DNA from: Armatimonadota bacterium
Lineage (GTDB): Bacteria; Armatimonadota; Fimbriimonadia; Fimbriimonadales; Fimbriimonadaceae
Assembly: GCA_016789105.1 (NCBI GenBank)
Contig: JAEURN010000006.1
Coordinates: 124,001-188,000 of the forward strand
DNA length: 64,000 bases
Direction: 5' to 3'
Made by a program: the position numbers and the translations under genes. The first letter of the stretch is position 1; the number at the start of each line of letters is the position of its first letter. Below, piece by piece: positions 7,533-17,052 of the stretch. The notes below the pieces were generated by a model. The model was not told the origin of the DNA. It searched no databases and saw nothing but the letters and a program-made list of their open reading frames with translations.

Positions 7533-9620
7533 ATGAGCGCCGAACTGGATATGTCGCAATATATCGATCTGTTCCTCCAAGAAGGTGAGGAGCAGATCGA
7601 GATCCTGGAACAGGAATTGCTAAAGCTCGAATCCGACCCGACTGACGAGCGGATGCAGACCATTTTCCGTGCCGCCCACACCCTTAAAGGGAGCAGCCGG
7701 GCTATGGGGTTCAGCAACTTTGCCGAACTCACGCACGAGATGGAAAACGTTCTGGACCAGCTCCGGAACCACACGATCGAAGTCGACCGGAACATTGCCA
7801 ACAGCTTGCTTGGATGTATCGACAAGCTCAGCGACATGATGGATTCGATCCGGTCTGGCGAAGGCGACAAAGCCGAGTGTGCCGACCTGGTCGAGGCTCT
7901 AAAGGCCATCCTCTCGGGCAAAGTCAGCCCGGCCGCGTCCAGTCAGGTCGGCGGAGCCCCCGCGACCGCTGCCGGGATCCCGTTCCCAACCCAAGTCCCA
8001 CCCGACCTGCACGATGCCCTGACTGAGGCAAAGTCCCAGGGAGCCGTATACCACGTCCAATTCCGGCTGACCGAGGACTGCGTGATGAAGTTCGTCCGCG
8101 CCTTCATGGCCGTCAGCGTGGCGCAAGAGGATGGGGAGATCTTGGCTTGCCACCCCAACCAAGAGATGCTGGAAGAAGAGGAGTTCGACCGCGATTTCGA
8201 ATTGGTCTTCACCAACACGGGGGATATGGCCGAAATCCGCTCCAAGTTTGAAGCGATTGGGGAAGTCGATGCTTTTGTCTTTGGCCAGTGGGGCGAACTC
8301 ACGGCCGAACCTGGACGCCATCTCGAAATCGTTGAAGGGGGAGCGCCCGCGCCTGTTGCCAGTGGGACACCCGCTGCCGATCCCGCGCCAGCCGCGCAAA
8401 CTGGGGCAGCCGCTTCCGCAACCCCGCGAAAGGCCGACACCGGGCAGACTGTCCGCGTCGATGTGGCCCGATTGGATAACTTGATGAACCTGGTCGGCGA
8501 ACTGGTGATCGACCGGACCAGGATTGCCCAAATCGGGACCGACCTCGCACTCCGATACAACGACAATCAGATCGAAGACTTAGGCGAAACGGTTAGCCAC
8601 ATCGGACGCATCACAAGCGACCTCCAGGACCAGATCATGAAGGCCCGGATGTTGCCCATCGAGACGGTCTTCAACCGGTTCCCGAGGGTCGTCCGGGACT
8701 TGGCCCAAAAGCTTGGCAAAGAGATCCAACTCAACCTGGTCGGCGGGGAAACTGAACTGGATCGGAGCGTGATCGAAGTCATCGGCGACCCGCTGCTGCA
8801 TATTCTGCGCAACAGTATCGACCACGGCGTTGAAATGCCGGACGAACGGATTGCCGCCGGGAAACCCGCTATCGGAACCGTAACGGTCTCCGCAAAACAC
8901 CAGGAAAATCACATCGTCATCGAAATCATCGACGACGGCAAAGGGATCAACCTGGGGCGAGTCAAACAAAAGGCCGTCGATGCCGGGCTCGTCACGGCAG
9001 ATGCCGCGGCAAAGATGAGCGATAAAGAAGCCTTGCAGTTCATTTTCCACAGCGGCCTCAGTACGGCCGCCGAAGTCAGCGAAGTCTCGGGCCGGGGGGT
9101 CGGCATGGATATCGTCCGGAGCAACATTCAAAAGCTTGGGGGACTCATCGATTTGGATACGGCCCAAGGGAAGGGGACCCGCTTTAGCTTGCGACTCCCG
9201 CTGACCCTGGCGATCATCCGGGGACTGCTCGTGGATGTTGCCAAAACCGTTTTTGTTTTGCCCTTGGGGAGCGTTGTCGAAACCCTTTTGATCAAAAAGG
9301 ACGATATCCAAAGGATCAACCAGCGCGAAGTGGTGGTGATCCGGGGGGTGACCACGCCGTTGGTCCGGATGGGAGAAGTATTCGGGCGCAATGTGGAACA
9401 AACCCCGTGCGAAGACTTCTACGTCGTCATCGTCGGGCTCGCAGAAAAGCGCATGGGGCTCATCGTCGACAAGCTGATCGGCGAACAAGAAGTTGTGATC
9501 AAGTCGCTTAGCCGGTTCTGCGGAGACGTTGCCGGGGTGAGCGGGGCCACGATCCTGGGTGATGGCAACGTGGCATTGATCGCCGACATTAACGGGATCG
9601 TGATGGGCGACCGAGGATAA
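7533..9620 (+). CDS. cheA: chemotaxis histidine kinase CheA
   Basis: Autophosphorylating kinase of the chemotaxis array, 695 residues. P1/HPt domain at residues about 8-110 with phosphoacceptor His49 in FRAAHTLKGSSRAMGF. A P2-like domain follows at about 150-260, with strand patterns like VYHVQFRLTEDCVMKF and EILACHP. After an Ala/Pro linker, P3 dimerisation begins with RVDVARLDNLMNLVGELV. P4 ATPase has N-box IDHGVE and G-box GRGVGMDIV, and the P5 CheW-like regulatory domain runs to the end. No receiver domain is fused. The start has only a weak ribosome-binding site. No CheY or CheB is visible in the window. Confidence 0.95.
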   Translation: MSAELDMSQYIDLFLQEGEEQIEILEQELLKLESDPTDERMQTIFRAAHTLKGSSRAMGFSNFAELTHEMENVLDQLRNHTIEVDRNIANSLLGCIDKLSDMMDSIRSGEGDKAECADLVEALKAILSGKVSPAASSQVGGAPATAAGIPFPTQVPPDLHDALTEAKSQGAVYHVQFRLTEDCVMKFVRAFMAVSVAQEDGEILACHPNQEMLEEEEFDRDFELVFTNTGDMAEIRSKFEAIGEVDAFVFGQWGELTAEPGRHLEIVEGGAPAPVASGTPAADPAPAAQTGAAASATPRKADTGQTVRVDVARLDNLMNLVGELVIDRTRIAQIGTDLALRYNDNQIEDLGETVSHIGRITSDLQDQIMKARMLPIETVFNRFPRVVRDLAQKLGKEIQLNLVGGETELDRSVIEVIGDPLLHILRNSIDHGVEMPDERIAAGKPAIGTVTVSAKHQENHIVIEIIDDGKGINLGRVKQKAVDAGLVTADAAAKMSDKEALQFIFHSGLSTAAEVSEVSGRGVGMDIVRSNIQKLGGLIDLDTAQGKGTRFSLRLPLTLAIIRGLLVDVAKTVFVLPLGSVVETLLIKKDDIQRINQREVVVIRGVTTPLVRMGEVFGRNVEQTPCEDFYVVIVGLAEKRMGLIVDKLIGEQEVVIKSLSRFCGDVAGVSGATILGDGNVALIADINGIVMGDRG

Positions 9621-9635
9621 AGAAGGGAAACAAAA

Positions 9636-10508
9636 ATGGCACTCAGATCGGAAAACATGCTCCTGCGGAGATATGTCGAAAAGGCGATGGTGGATTTGCC
9701 GGCATTGCCGACCGTCGTTTTGCAGGTTGTGCAAGCCACCGAAAAAGACACCGCGACAACCACGGAGATTGAAAGCATGTTGACGGCCGACGCGGCCATC
9801 ACCACAAAACTCCTCAAAGTCGTCAACTCGGCGTATTTCGGTTTGCCTCGCCAAATCGTCAACGTCAACCAAACAATCGCGATTTTGGGGATGCACCAGG
9901 TTCGGAACCTTGTCATGAGCATCGGGGTGTTGAACGCCCTGAGCTCGCCGAGCCCCCGGATTCTGGAAGTGCAAAAGGCGTTTTGGCAGCACAGCTTTGC
10001 CTCGGCGACTTGTGCCGAATCCATCGCCAAAACCAAAGGTCTGCCCCGAAAGGACATCGAAACGGTGTTTATCGGCGGCCTGTTGCACGATGTCGGCCGG
10101 TTGTTCCTGTTCACGCTTTTCAACCTGCCTTACCAAGAAGTCCTCAAAGAGTCGATCAACCGAAAGGAACCGATTGAAAGCGTCGAAGCCCGGATTTTGG
10201 GAATCACCCACGCCCAGTTGGGAGGCATCCTGGCTGAAAAGTGGAACTTCCCGCAGGCCCTGATCGAGATGATCCAAGGACACGACACCATCCCCGATGT
10301 CGGCACTGTCCCGGATGGCGTTTATTGCACCCACATTGCTGACGCCATCGCAAACGAACTCGCGCCGGTCGACATCGTCGGCACACCAAGCCCGGTCAGC
10401 GGCAAGGCCTTGGCATGGCTTGGCCTTTCGGATGACGAGTTCGGCATCCTCAAACAACGCACGGCCGAACAAGTCGAGCTGGCCAAAGAGATGCTCGGCG
10501 TGATGTAG
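9636..10508 (+). CDS. HDOD domain protein
   Basis: A 290-residue cytoplasmic signalling protein. The HDOD domain spans residues about 17-210: LPALPTVVLQVVQA at the start, LLKVVNSAYFGLPRQI, TIAILGMHQVRNLVMS, then GGLLHDVGRLFLF with an HD pair retained. HDOD proteins are often linked to chemotaxis, motility or cyclic-di-GMP pathways, usually without proven phosphodiesterase activity (family knowledge). Placement 15 bases after cheA and 24 before fliD points to a role in motility control. A purine-rich AAGAAGGGA lies at ribosome-binding distance. Confidence 0.9.
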   Translation: MALRSENMLLRRYVEKAMVDLPALPTVVLQVVQATEKDTATTTEIESMLTADAAITTKLLKVVNSAYFGLPRQIVNVNQTIAILGMHQVRNLVMSIGVLNALSSPSPRILEVQKAFWQHSFASATCAESIAKTKGLPRKDIETVFIGGLLHDVGRLFLFTLFNLPYQEVLKESINRKEPIESVEARILGITHAQLGGILAEKWNFPQALIEMIQGHDTIPDVGTVPDGVYCTHIADAIANELAPVDIVGTPSPVSGKALAWLGLSDDEFGILKQRTAEQVELAKEMLGVM

Positions 10509-10532
10509 GCCAGGAACGCAGAGGATACGACC

Positions 10533-12764
10533 ATGAGCATCAGCGGCCCCCAATCTGGAATCCGGTTCTCCGGGCTCGCTTCGGGAATCGATGTCGAAAG
10601 CATCATCACCCAGCTCGTTTCGCTGGAACAGGCGCCGATCCAGAGGTTGCGGGCCCAGTCTGCCCAAATCCAAGCCCGGCAAACGATATTCGGCCAGTTC
10701 AAATCCTCCCTTCAGGCATTTAACACGGCAGCGTCATCCCTCTCCATCCCGGCGGCCTTTTCACTCAACCAGGCCTCGGTGAGCGACGACACGCTCCTCG
10801 GCGTATCGGTGACGGATTCCGCCGTCCCGGGCACCTATGCCGTCAACGTCACGCAAATGGCCAAGGCACACAAGCTCACGAGTGCCGCACAGACCAACAC
10901 AACTTCTGCGCTGGGATATGCCGGCGAATTCTTGGTCAACGGCAAAAAGGTCAGCGTGACCGCGGAAGACACCCTTGCGACAATCGCCGGAAAGGTGAAC
11001 GCTCTTGGGATCGGGGTTTCGGCCAACGTTATCGATGGCGGTGCGGGCCAGGCGTACCTGGTGTTTGGCGCTTCCAAGACTGGCAAGGCGAACGAAATCC
11101 GCTTGACCGATGTCACCGGCGGGATTGCGCATGGGCTTGGGCTCATCAACAACCTCAAATCGATCCGCGACCTCAGTGGCACGGTTGCCTCATCCGCCTC
11201 GTTCACGTCCAGCTCGGCGAGCCTGGCCAACTTGACCGGTTCTTCAGTTTCCGGGAACCTCACCCTGGGAACGGACGTCATCGCCTTCGATACTGCGACC
11301 GACTCCCTTCAATCCTTGGCGGACAAGATCAACGCGACAGGGAACCACACGGCAAGCGTCGTGACCGAAAAAGTTGACGGCTCCGATGTTTTCCGGCTCA
11401 AGATCGATTCGTCAGCTTGGCCGGCCAACTATGCCGATCCCGCGAACCTCCTCGGGATTTTGGGGGTCACTAAAGATTGCATTTCCAACGAGGTTACGGC
11501 CGCGACCGACGCGTTGCTCACGGTTGATGGCGTCGCATTAAGCTCCGCCAGCAACACGCTCTCCAACGTTGTCGGGGGCATGACTTTGACCTTGAAGAAG
11601 GAAGGCTCTTCCTCTGTCCAAGTCAGCCAAGATAATTCGGCGATCAAGAAGAAGTTCACCGATTTCCAAAAGGCGTTCAACGACATCATCGGCTTCATCC
11701 GCAGCAACACCCAGTTGGATCCCGAAACCTACCAAACCGGGGCTCTTTTTGGCGATCAAAGCGTCACCCAAGTCGAATCGACGCTCAACACGATGCTGTT
11801 CGACAACCTGGGTACCGGCGCGTTCAAAACCCTCGCCGACATCGGGTTCTCACTCGATGACCAGGGCAAGCTCAAACTGGACGAAACTAAACTGGATTCT
11901 GCTATTGCCAACAAACTCCCAGATTTGAAGTCACTCATGGTGGCCTCGGGCAGCAGCATCAACCCGAGCATCAAATTTGTCAGCGGGGGCAGCCTTTCGG
12001 TGGCATCGGGGCCCGGCGGGTATGCCATCGACATCACGCAAGCCGCAACCAAAGGGACGGTTTCGGCGAATACGGCCTTCACAACAAATTCTTCCGTTGC
12101 CGAGACGCTGACTTTTGACGGGTCTTTGTTCGGCAGCGGGCCCGTGAACCTGTTTGTGCCAACAGGTAGCAGCCTCACGTCGCTCATCGACCTCATCAAC
12201 AAAGACAGCCGCCTGAAAGACCTGGTCGTCGCCAGCAACGACGGCGGGAAGTTGAAGGTCGAAAGCAAACGGTTCGGCACAGCCGGGAATTTTTCTATCG
12301 TCAGCGACCAAGCCGAAGCCGCCGACAACTCGGGCATCGGTACGGGAGGCGGCGTCGCTGTTGCCGGCCTAGACGTCGCCGGGACCATCAACGGTGAGGC
12401 GGCAACCGGGAGCGGACAATTCCTGCTCGGCAAATCAGGGAACAAGACCACCGACGGACTCCAAATCCAATACACTGGCTCCTCCACCGGGAACGTCGGG
12501 GCTTTGGTGTACAACCGAGGTGTCGCGGCCATGGCCAATTACCGGGTGAACTCGTTCACCGATTCGGTGAACGGCCTCCTCACTTCGGTCGATAAAACCT
12601 ACACGGATCAAATCCAGGACATCGACGACCGGATTTCCAGCTTGCAAAAGCTCATCAGCCTACGGGAAGAATCGCTCCGGAGCAAGTTTTTGGCGATGGA
12701 GCAGGCCATGAGCGCGGCCCAAGCTCAAGGCGCCCAGCTTTCCGCGATGCTGCGCAGCGGCTAA
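10533..12764 (+). CDS. fliD: flagellar filament cap protein FliD (HAP2)
   Basis: Caps the growing flagellar filament and helps flagellin fold outside the cell. The FliD N-terminal domain is at residues about 8-105 (SGIRFSGLASGIDVESIITQ is diagnostic), and the C-terminal helical domain covers the last 100 residues (DSVNGLLTSVDKTYTDQ, ending with a coiled coil at SSLQKLISLREESLRSKF). The 743-residue length is above the usual 450-600 because the Ser/Thr/Gly-rich variable middle is expanded. AGAGGA precedes the ATG. It ends with a four-base overlap against the convergent ABC permease gene. No other flagellar structural gene is nearby. Confidence 0.92.
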   Translation: MSISGPQSGIRFSGLASGIDVESIITQLVSLEQAPIQRLRAQSAQIQARQTIFGQFKSSLQAFNTAASSLSIPAAFSLNQASVSDDTLLGVSVTDSAVPGTYAVNVTQMAKAHKLTSAAQTNTTSALGYAGEFLVNGKKVSVTAEDTLATIAGKVNALGIGVSANVIDGGAGQAYLVFGASKTGKANEIRLTDVTGGIAHGLGLINNLKSIRDLSGTVASSASFTSSSASLANLTGSSVSGNLTLGTDVIAFDTATDSLQSLADKINATGNHTASVVTEKVDGSDVFRLKIDSSAWPANYADPANLLGILGVTKDCISNEVTAATDALLTVDGVALSSASNTLSNVVGGMTLTLKKEGSSSVQVSQDNSAIKKKFTDFQKAFNDIIGFIRSNTQLDPETYQTGALFGDQSVTQVESTLNTMLFDNLGTGAFKTLADIGFSLDDQGKLKLDETKLDSAIANKLPDLKSLMVASGSSINPSIKFVSGGSLSVASGPGGYAIDITQAATKGTVSANTAFTTNSSVAETLTFDGSLFGSGPVNLFVPTGSSLTSLIDLINKDSRLKDLVVASNDGGKLKVESKRFGTAGNFSIVSDQAEAADNSGIGTGGGVAVAGLDVAGTINGEAATGSGQFLLGKSGNKTTDGLQIQYTGSSTGNVGALVYNRGVAAMANYRVNSFTDSVNGLLTSVDKTYTDQIQDIDDRISSLQKLISLREESLRSKFLAMEQAMSAAQAQGAQLSAMLRSG

Positions 12765-13948
12765 ACCCGCAGGACGATCTCTTCCCGCCGGAACAGTTGG
12801 ATCGAAACCCTGAGGAACACGGCCGCGAGCAACAGGTTCACCAACCAGACGGGCCAGTATTGAGCTGGGACGGCCGTGCCCAAAATCACCGCCTTGAGCA
12901 GCACCGCCGTGTTAAGTACGGGCACCCAGTTGACCCAAGCCGCGTGCTCCATCCCGGTGAAACCGATGATTTGGCTAAAAACGGCCGGCATGATGATCAT
13001 GAAACTCATCAACCCCAAATAGGTTTGCGCCTCGCGGATGTTGCGCGCCCGGGCCGCTAACGACACCATTAGGCTCGCAAAAAACGCCACCAATGTGACA
13101 AGGGTCAGCGCGGCCAACGCCACTTGGCCGATCCCGATTTGGAGCCCGCTCGGGAAAAGGCCCGCCGAGATTGGCGTTTTCACCGTCCCGGCCAGGAAAA
13201 CGCCGGCCAGGGTGGTCAGGCTTCCGATGAAACAAACCACCATGAGGGCGAGGATTTTGCCCAAAGCCACAGCCGCCCGGCGGACGGGGCTGACGAGCAG
13301 GGTTTCCATCGTGCCGCGCTCCTTTTCCCCCGCCACGAGGTCGGCCACAACGCTCATACCGCCATAAAATGCCCAAAGCACAATTAGGTAAGGCAGCAGA
13401 CTGACAATCGATGAACCGGCAAGCCCTTGGTCTTTGGCAAAGTTGACCTCTTGGATCTTAAACGGTTCGGCCAGCCCGGGGTCGAGTTTGTGCTGTTCCA
13501 ATGTTGCTCTGACCTGGGCCCGGTTCGCTTCGCCAAAGATGGCTTTCCACTTGCCCAACTCGATGGCGGAAAGGGGTTCTTGGTCGTTGTATCCCAGGCG
13601 CACCGGACGATCGGTTTTGCCTTCCTCCGCCGGCGGGATGTCCACAACCAGATCGACTTCCTTATCTTTGAGCTGCCTGATCCCGGACTCCCACGTGGCA
13701 ACCGGCGTGATGACGAACAGGGGGCTGTCCTGCAGCTTGTCCAAGAATTTGTCGGCCGGGTCGCCAACGATGGCCACATGGGACGCCTTGGATCCGGTGA
13801 CGCTGTTTTGGACCACGCCCATGATCATCACAAACAGGGCGACCATGAAGATTGGCATCACGATGCTGGCTTGCACCACCCGGCGGTCGCGCGCCATTTC
13901 GCGGAGTTCCTTTAAAAAGACGTGCTTGGTTCCCGTGCCCGTTGTCAT
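12761..13948 (-). CDS. ABC-2 type transporter permease (NatB-like)
   Basis: Membrane subunit of an ABC exporter, 395 residues. One TM helix near the N-terminus (ASIVMPIFMVALFVMIMGVV) is followed by a large extracytoplasmic domain (about 50-190). Five or six TM helices then follow, including LPYLIVLWAFYGGMSVVADL and the EKERGTMETLLVSP motif typical of NatB/ABC-2 permeases. The four-base overlap with the upstream ATPase gene makes a two-gene exporter. NatAB of Bacillus exports Na+, but the substrate here cannot be read from sequence. Confidence 0.87.
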   Translation of the reverse strand: MTTGTGTKHVFLKELREMARDRRVVQASIVMPIFMVALFVMIMGVVQNSVTGSKASHVAIVGDPADKFLDKLQDSPLFVITPVATWESGIRQLKDKEVDLVVDIPPAEEGKTDRPVRLGYNDQEPLSAIELGKWKAIFGEANRAQVRATLEQHKLDPGLAEPFKIQEVNFAKDQGLAGSSIVSLLPYLIVLWAFYGGMSVVADLVAGEKERGTMETLLVSPVRRAAVALGKILALMVVCFIGSLTTLAGVFLAGTVKTPISAGLFPSGLQIGIGQVALAALTLVTLVAFFASLMVSLAARARNIREAQTYLGLMSFMIIMPAVFSQIIGFTGMEHAAWVNWVPVLNTAVLLKAVILGTAVPAQYWPVWLVNLLLAAVFLRVSIQLFRREEIVLRV

Positions 13949-14688
13949 GCCGCGCTCCCTGGATCGGAAATCAGTTGGAGGAACGCCAATTCGGCAGATT
14001 CTTGGCCGGTCGCCGCTTTGATTTCGGCTAATGTTCCGCTGCCGCGGACACGGCCCTGGTGGATCGCCGTCACACGGTCGGCCAACCGTTCGACTTCGTT
14101 CATGTTGTGAGTACTGAACACGATCGTCTTGCCATTTGAGCGGGCGGATTCCAGGAACTCGAGCACTGTTTGGGCAGCCAGGATGTCCAATCCGGCCGTT
14201 GGTTCATCGAATAACAGGACAGGCGGTCCATGGACGATGGCCCGGGCAATGGAGATCCGCTGTTTTTGACCCGTCGACATCCGGTCGCAAAGTTGGTCGG
14301 CAAACCCATGCGATTGCGTCTGCTCCAATGCGGATTGCACTCTGTCCCGGGATTCACTCCCAGCAAAACCGTACAGGCCGGCGAAATAGGCGAGCATCTC
14401 CCGGCCGGTCAAACGGCCGTAAAGGGCCGTCGAAGTGCTCAAAAATCCAATGGAGCTCCGAACCTGCGCCGCCTCCTGCAGAATGTCAAACCCGTTGAGG
14501 GCTGCAGTGCCGGAAGTCGGACGGATCACCGTCGAAAACATCCGGAGCAAGGTGGTCTTTCCCGCGCCGTTCACCCCGAGCAGCGCATGGATCTCGCCGG
14601 GATGCGCGGCAAAGTCCACGGCGTCCACCGCCAAGATCTCTTTGGCCCCATCCCGGAAACGCTTAGTGATCTGCTGGGTCTGAACCAT
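13945..14688 (-). CDS. ABC transporter ATP-binding protein (NatA-like)
   Basis: ATPase partner of the adjacent permease, 247 residues. Walker A LLGVNGAGKTTLL, Q-loop region SSIGFLSTSTALY, signature MSTGQKQRISIARAI (a variant of LSGGQ, as in NatA-type proteins), Walker B VLLFDEPTAGLD and the switch His in FSTHNMNEVE are all present. The ATG at 14688 is used because the domain begins directly after it; a longer frame would overlap most of the terC tail. The start overlaps the terC stop by 26 bases. Confidence 0.9.
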   Translation of the reverse strand: MVQTQQITKRFRDGAKEILAVDAVDFAAHPGEIHALLGVNGAGKTTLLRMFSTVIRPTSGTAALNGFDILQEAAQVRSSIGFLSTSTALYGRLTGREMLAYFAGLYGFAGSESRDRVQSALEQTQSHGFADQLCDRMSTGQKQRISIARAIVHGPPVLLFDEPTAGLDILAAQTVLEFLESARSNGKTIVFSTHNMNEVERLADRVTAIHQGRVRGSGTLAEIKAATGQESAELAFLQLISDPGSAA

Positions 14689-15433
14689 CGGGCTCTCCCA
14701 CGATACTCGGATCGCCGTGGAGTTTGACCGGCTTCCCGCGAGAAACCCGGATATTGAGGAGTTCGACAACCGTCGCGAAGGCCATGGCAAAGTAGGTGTA
14801 ACCCTTGGGGATCTCCACGTGAAAACTCTCGGCAACCAAATTTATCCCGATCAAAATCAAAAACGCCAGGGCGAGCATTTTGATAGAAGGATGCCGCTCG
14901 ACAAACGTGCCGATCGAATTGGCAAACGCCATCATGACCCCCACCGCAATGATGACGGCAGCCACCATCACCTCGATTTGTTTGGCCATGCCGACCGCGG
15001 TGATGACGCTATCCAGGCTGAAAACGATGTCCAAGACCATGATCTGCCCGATCACCGCAGCAAATCCCGCAGCCTTGATCGGCTTGGAACCGTCCTCATG
15101 GCCTTCCAGCTTGTGGTGGATTTCATGAACCGATTTCCACATGAGGAACAACCCCCCGCCTAGGAGAATCAGGTTTTTGCCTGTGCCCTCAAATGGTCCG
15201 ACGTGGAACCACGGCACCGTCAGTTTCATCACCCAGCCAAGGCTGAGGAGCAAAACGACGCGGGTGATCAGCGCAGCCGCCAAACCCCACTGGCGAGCCT
15301 TTGCCCGTTGACCTTCTGGCAGTTTTCCGCTGAGGATCGAGATAAAAATGATGTTGTCGATGCCAAGGACAATTTCGAGGACAGCCAAGGTCAGCAACGA
15401 GATCCAAGTTTCGGGTTGGGCCAGCCATTCCAT
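14663..15433 (-). CDS. TerC family integral membrane protein
   Basis: A 256-residue polytopic membrane protein with about seven hydrophobic segments. Family marks: LEIVLGIDNIIFISIL in the first helix and VLDIVFSLDSVITAVGM in the middle, each with the conserved acidic pair proposed to bind metal, then VERHPSIKMLALAFLILIG and a short cytoplasmic tail. TerC relatives are linked to tellurite resistance and to Mn2+ export/metallation of exported proteins (YkoY, MeeF, Alx); which applies here is unknown. The 3' end overlaps the start of the ABC ATPase gene. Confidence 0.9.
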   Translation of the reverse strand: MEWLAQPETWISLLTLAVLEIVLGIDNIIFISILSGKLPEGQRAKARQWGLAAALITRVVLLLSLGWVMKLTVPWFHVGPFEGTGKNLILLGGGLFLMWKSVHEIHHKLEGHEDGSKPIKAAGFAAVIGQIMVLDIVFSLDSVITAVGMAKQIEVMVAAVIIAVGVMMAFANSIGTFVERHPSIKMLALAFLILIGINLVAESFHVEIPKGYTYFAMAFATVVELLNIRVSRGKPVKLHGDPSIVGEPDGSDPADH

Positions 15434-15543
15434 TGTCTACTCCCTGTTCTATTCGTTGCAGGAATGCCAGTCGATTCGCGCCTAGGCGGAAGTCCTGCCG
15501 AGTTTTAGTGCAGTGGGTGCGGGGAATGGGGGAGAATAGGGAT

Positions 15544-16950
15544 ATGCGACGACGAGATTTCTTGGCTGGCGCGGCAGCGGCCGGTTTTGGTGCCCTGACC
15601 GCGAACGCCCTCGGTCAATCCACTGCATCGGCCAAACAGTTGGCCCGGATCCCCGAACGGAAGGGCAAATCGGTTGCCGGGCTCCGGCACAAGCCGATGG
15701 AAAAAGTCCGGGTCGCGGTGATCGGTGTCGGTGCGCGGGGCAGCGGGCACGTCGTCCAACTCGCGGCCATCGAAGGGGTTGAGGTCAAGGCCATCTGCGA
15801 CTTGTACAAGGACTGGGCGGACAACGCCGCCGCCAACGTCGTCAAAGCCGGACAGCCCGCGCCAACTTTGTACGTCGGCGACCCCTACGCCTACAAGGAG
15901 ATGATGAAGCGCGACGACATCGATGCCGTTTTCATCGCTACCCCATGGCAGTGGCACACCCCAATGGCCTTGTGCGCCATGCAAAACGGCAAGCACGCCT
16001 TCACAGAAGTCCCGGCGGCCCTCACCCTCGATGAATGTTGGGCCTTGGTCGACACCGCCGAAGAAACCCAACTCCACTGCATGATGATGGAGAACGTCAA
16101 CTACGGACGGGAAGAACTGATGGTGCTTAACATGGTCCGGATGGGGGCACTCGGCGAACTGTTGCACGGAGAGGCAGCCTACATCCATGACCTCCGAGGC
16201 CAGATGCACGAAGAACAGCGGGGAACCGGAAGCTGGCGAACTTTGGAATACATGAGCCGGAATGGGAATCTCTATCCCACCCACGGCCTGGGGCCGGTTT
16301 CGCAATATATGGACATCTGCCGTGGCGACCGGTTCGACTTCCTGAGTTCGGTGAGCTGCAACAGCCGGATGCGCGAGATCTACGCCCGCGAAAACTTCCC
16401 AGAAGGGCACAAATGGCGTCGCGGCAAGTTCGTCTGCGGCGATCTGAATACCTCCATCATCCGTACGGTCAAAGGCCGGACAGTCATGGTGCAATGGGAC
16501 GAACAACTCCCACGTCCTTACACCCGCCACAACCTGATCCAGGGCACCAAGGGGTGCTGGGGCGGGTTCCCCGATCGGTTGACCATTGAAGGCAAATACA
16601 AAACGGCCGAGGGCAAGGTGGTCGGCACCGAGGATTGGATGGAAAATGGCGACCTGGATAAGGTGTATGCCGAATTCGACCATCCCCTCTACAAAAAGCA
16701 AGGGGAGCTGGCCAAAAAGATGGGCGGCCACGGGGGCATGGATTTCCTCATGCTCTGGCGGATCATCTATTGCCTCCGCAACGGCGAGCCGCTCGATCAG
16801 AATGTGTACGAATCGGTTTCTTGGAGCGCCGTCACCCCGCTCAGCGAATACAGTGTGGCTAACCGGGGGGCTTCGGTCGATTTCCCCGACTTCACACGCG
16901 GGAGCTGGAAAACCGACAAGCCTTTGGGGATCGTCGATCCGAAAGTTTAG
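15544..16950 (+). CDS. Tat-exported Gfo/Idh/MocA family oxidoreductase
   Basis: NAD(P)-dependent sugar-type oxidoreductase, 468 residues, predicted to be exported folded. The twin-arginine signal is at the N-terminus (RRRDFLAGAAAAGFGALTA). The Rossmann fold starts with VRVAVIGVGARGSGHV at about residue 56, and AVFIATPWQWHTPMALCAMQ matches the family's second motif with the Glu-Val-Pro (EVP) following. The C-terminal half is the GFO_IDH_MocA_C substrate domain. The ATG at 15544 with GGGGGAGAA upstream places the RR pair at residue 2. Stand-alone gene. Such proteins are abundant in planctomycetes and armatimonads and often process glycans; substrate unknown. Confidence 0.88.
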   Translation: MRRRDFLAGAAAAGFGALTANALGQSTASAKQLARIPERKGKSVAGLRHKPMEKVRVAVIGVGARGSGHVVQLAAIEGVEVKAICDLYKDWADNAAANVVKAGQPAPTLYVGDPYAYKEMMKRDDIDAVFIATPWQWHTPMALCAMQNGKHAFTEVPAALTLDECWALVDTAEETQLHCMMMENVNYGREELMVLNMVRMGALGELLHGEAAYIHDLRGQMHEEQRGTGSWRTLEYMSRNGNLYPTHGLGPVSQYMDICRGDRFDFLSSVSCNSRMREIYARENFPEGHKWRRGKFVCGDLNTSIIRTVKGRTVMVQWDEQLPRPYTRHNLIQGTKGCWGGFPDRLTIEGKYKTAEGKVVGTEDWMENGDLDKVYAEFDHPLYKKQGELAKKMGGHGGMDFLMLWRIIYCLRNGEPLDQNVYESVSWSAVTPLSEYSVANRGASVDFPDFTRGSWKTDKPLGIVDPKV

Positions 16951-16998
16951 GCTCCACCATTACTGCCGCAGCATCCACGGTAATTCCGGCTGAGTAGA

Positions 16999-17025
16999 GG
17001 CCCTGGTCTACCATTGACCAGGGCC
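16999..17025. terminator. strong hairpin between convergent genes
   Basis: A perfect 10-base inverted repeat (GGCCCTGGTC / GACCAGGGCC) with a seven-base loop, between the stop of the oxidoreductase gene and the stop of the convergent PEP-CTERM gene. The position suits a bidirectional terminator, but neither side has a clear T tract, so intrinsic termination is uncertain. Confidence 0.55.
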
Positions 17026-17052
17026 GGCCAGTTCAGCGTTCTAAGGGCCGAT

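Noticed and set aside
8580-10682. A 700-codon open frame on the minus strand opposite cheA and the HDOD gene
   Set aside because: It mirrors well-supported genes, has Asp/Arg/Gly-heavy composition typical of antisense frames in GC-rich DNA, and shows no domain.
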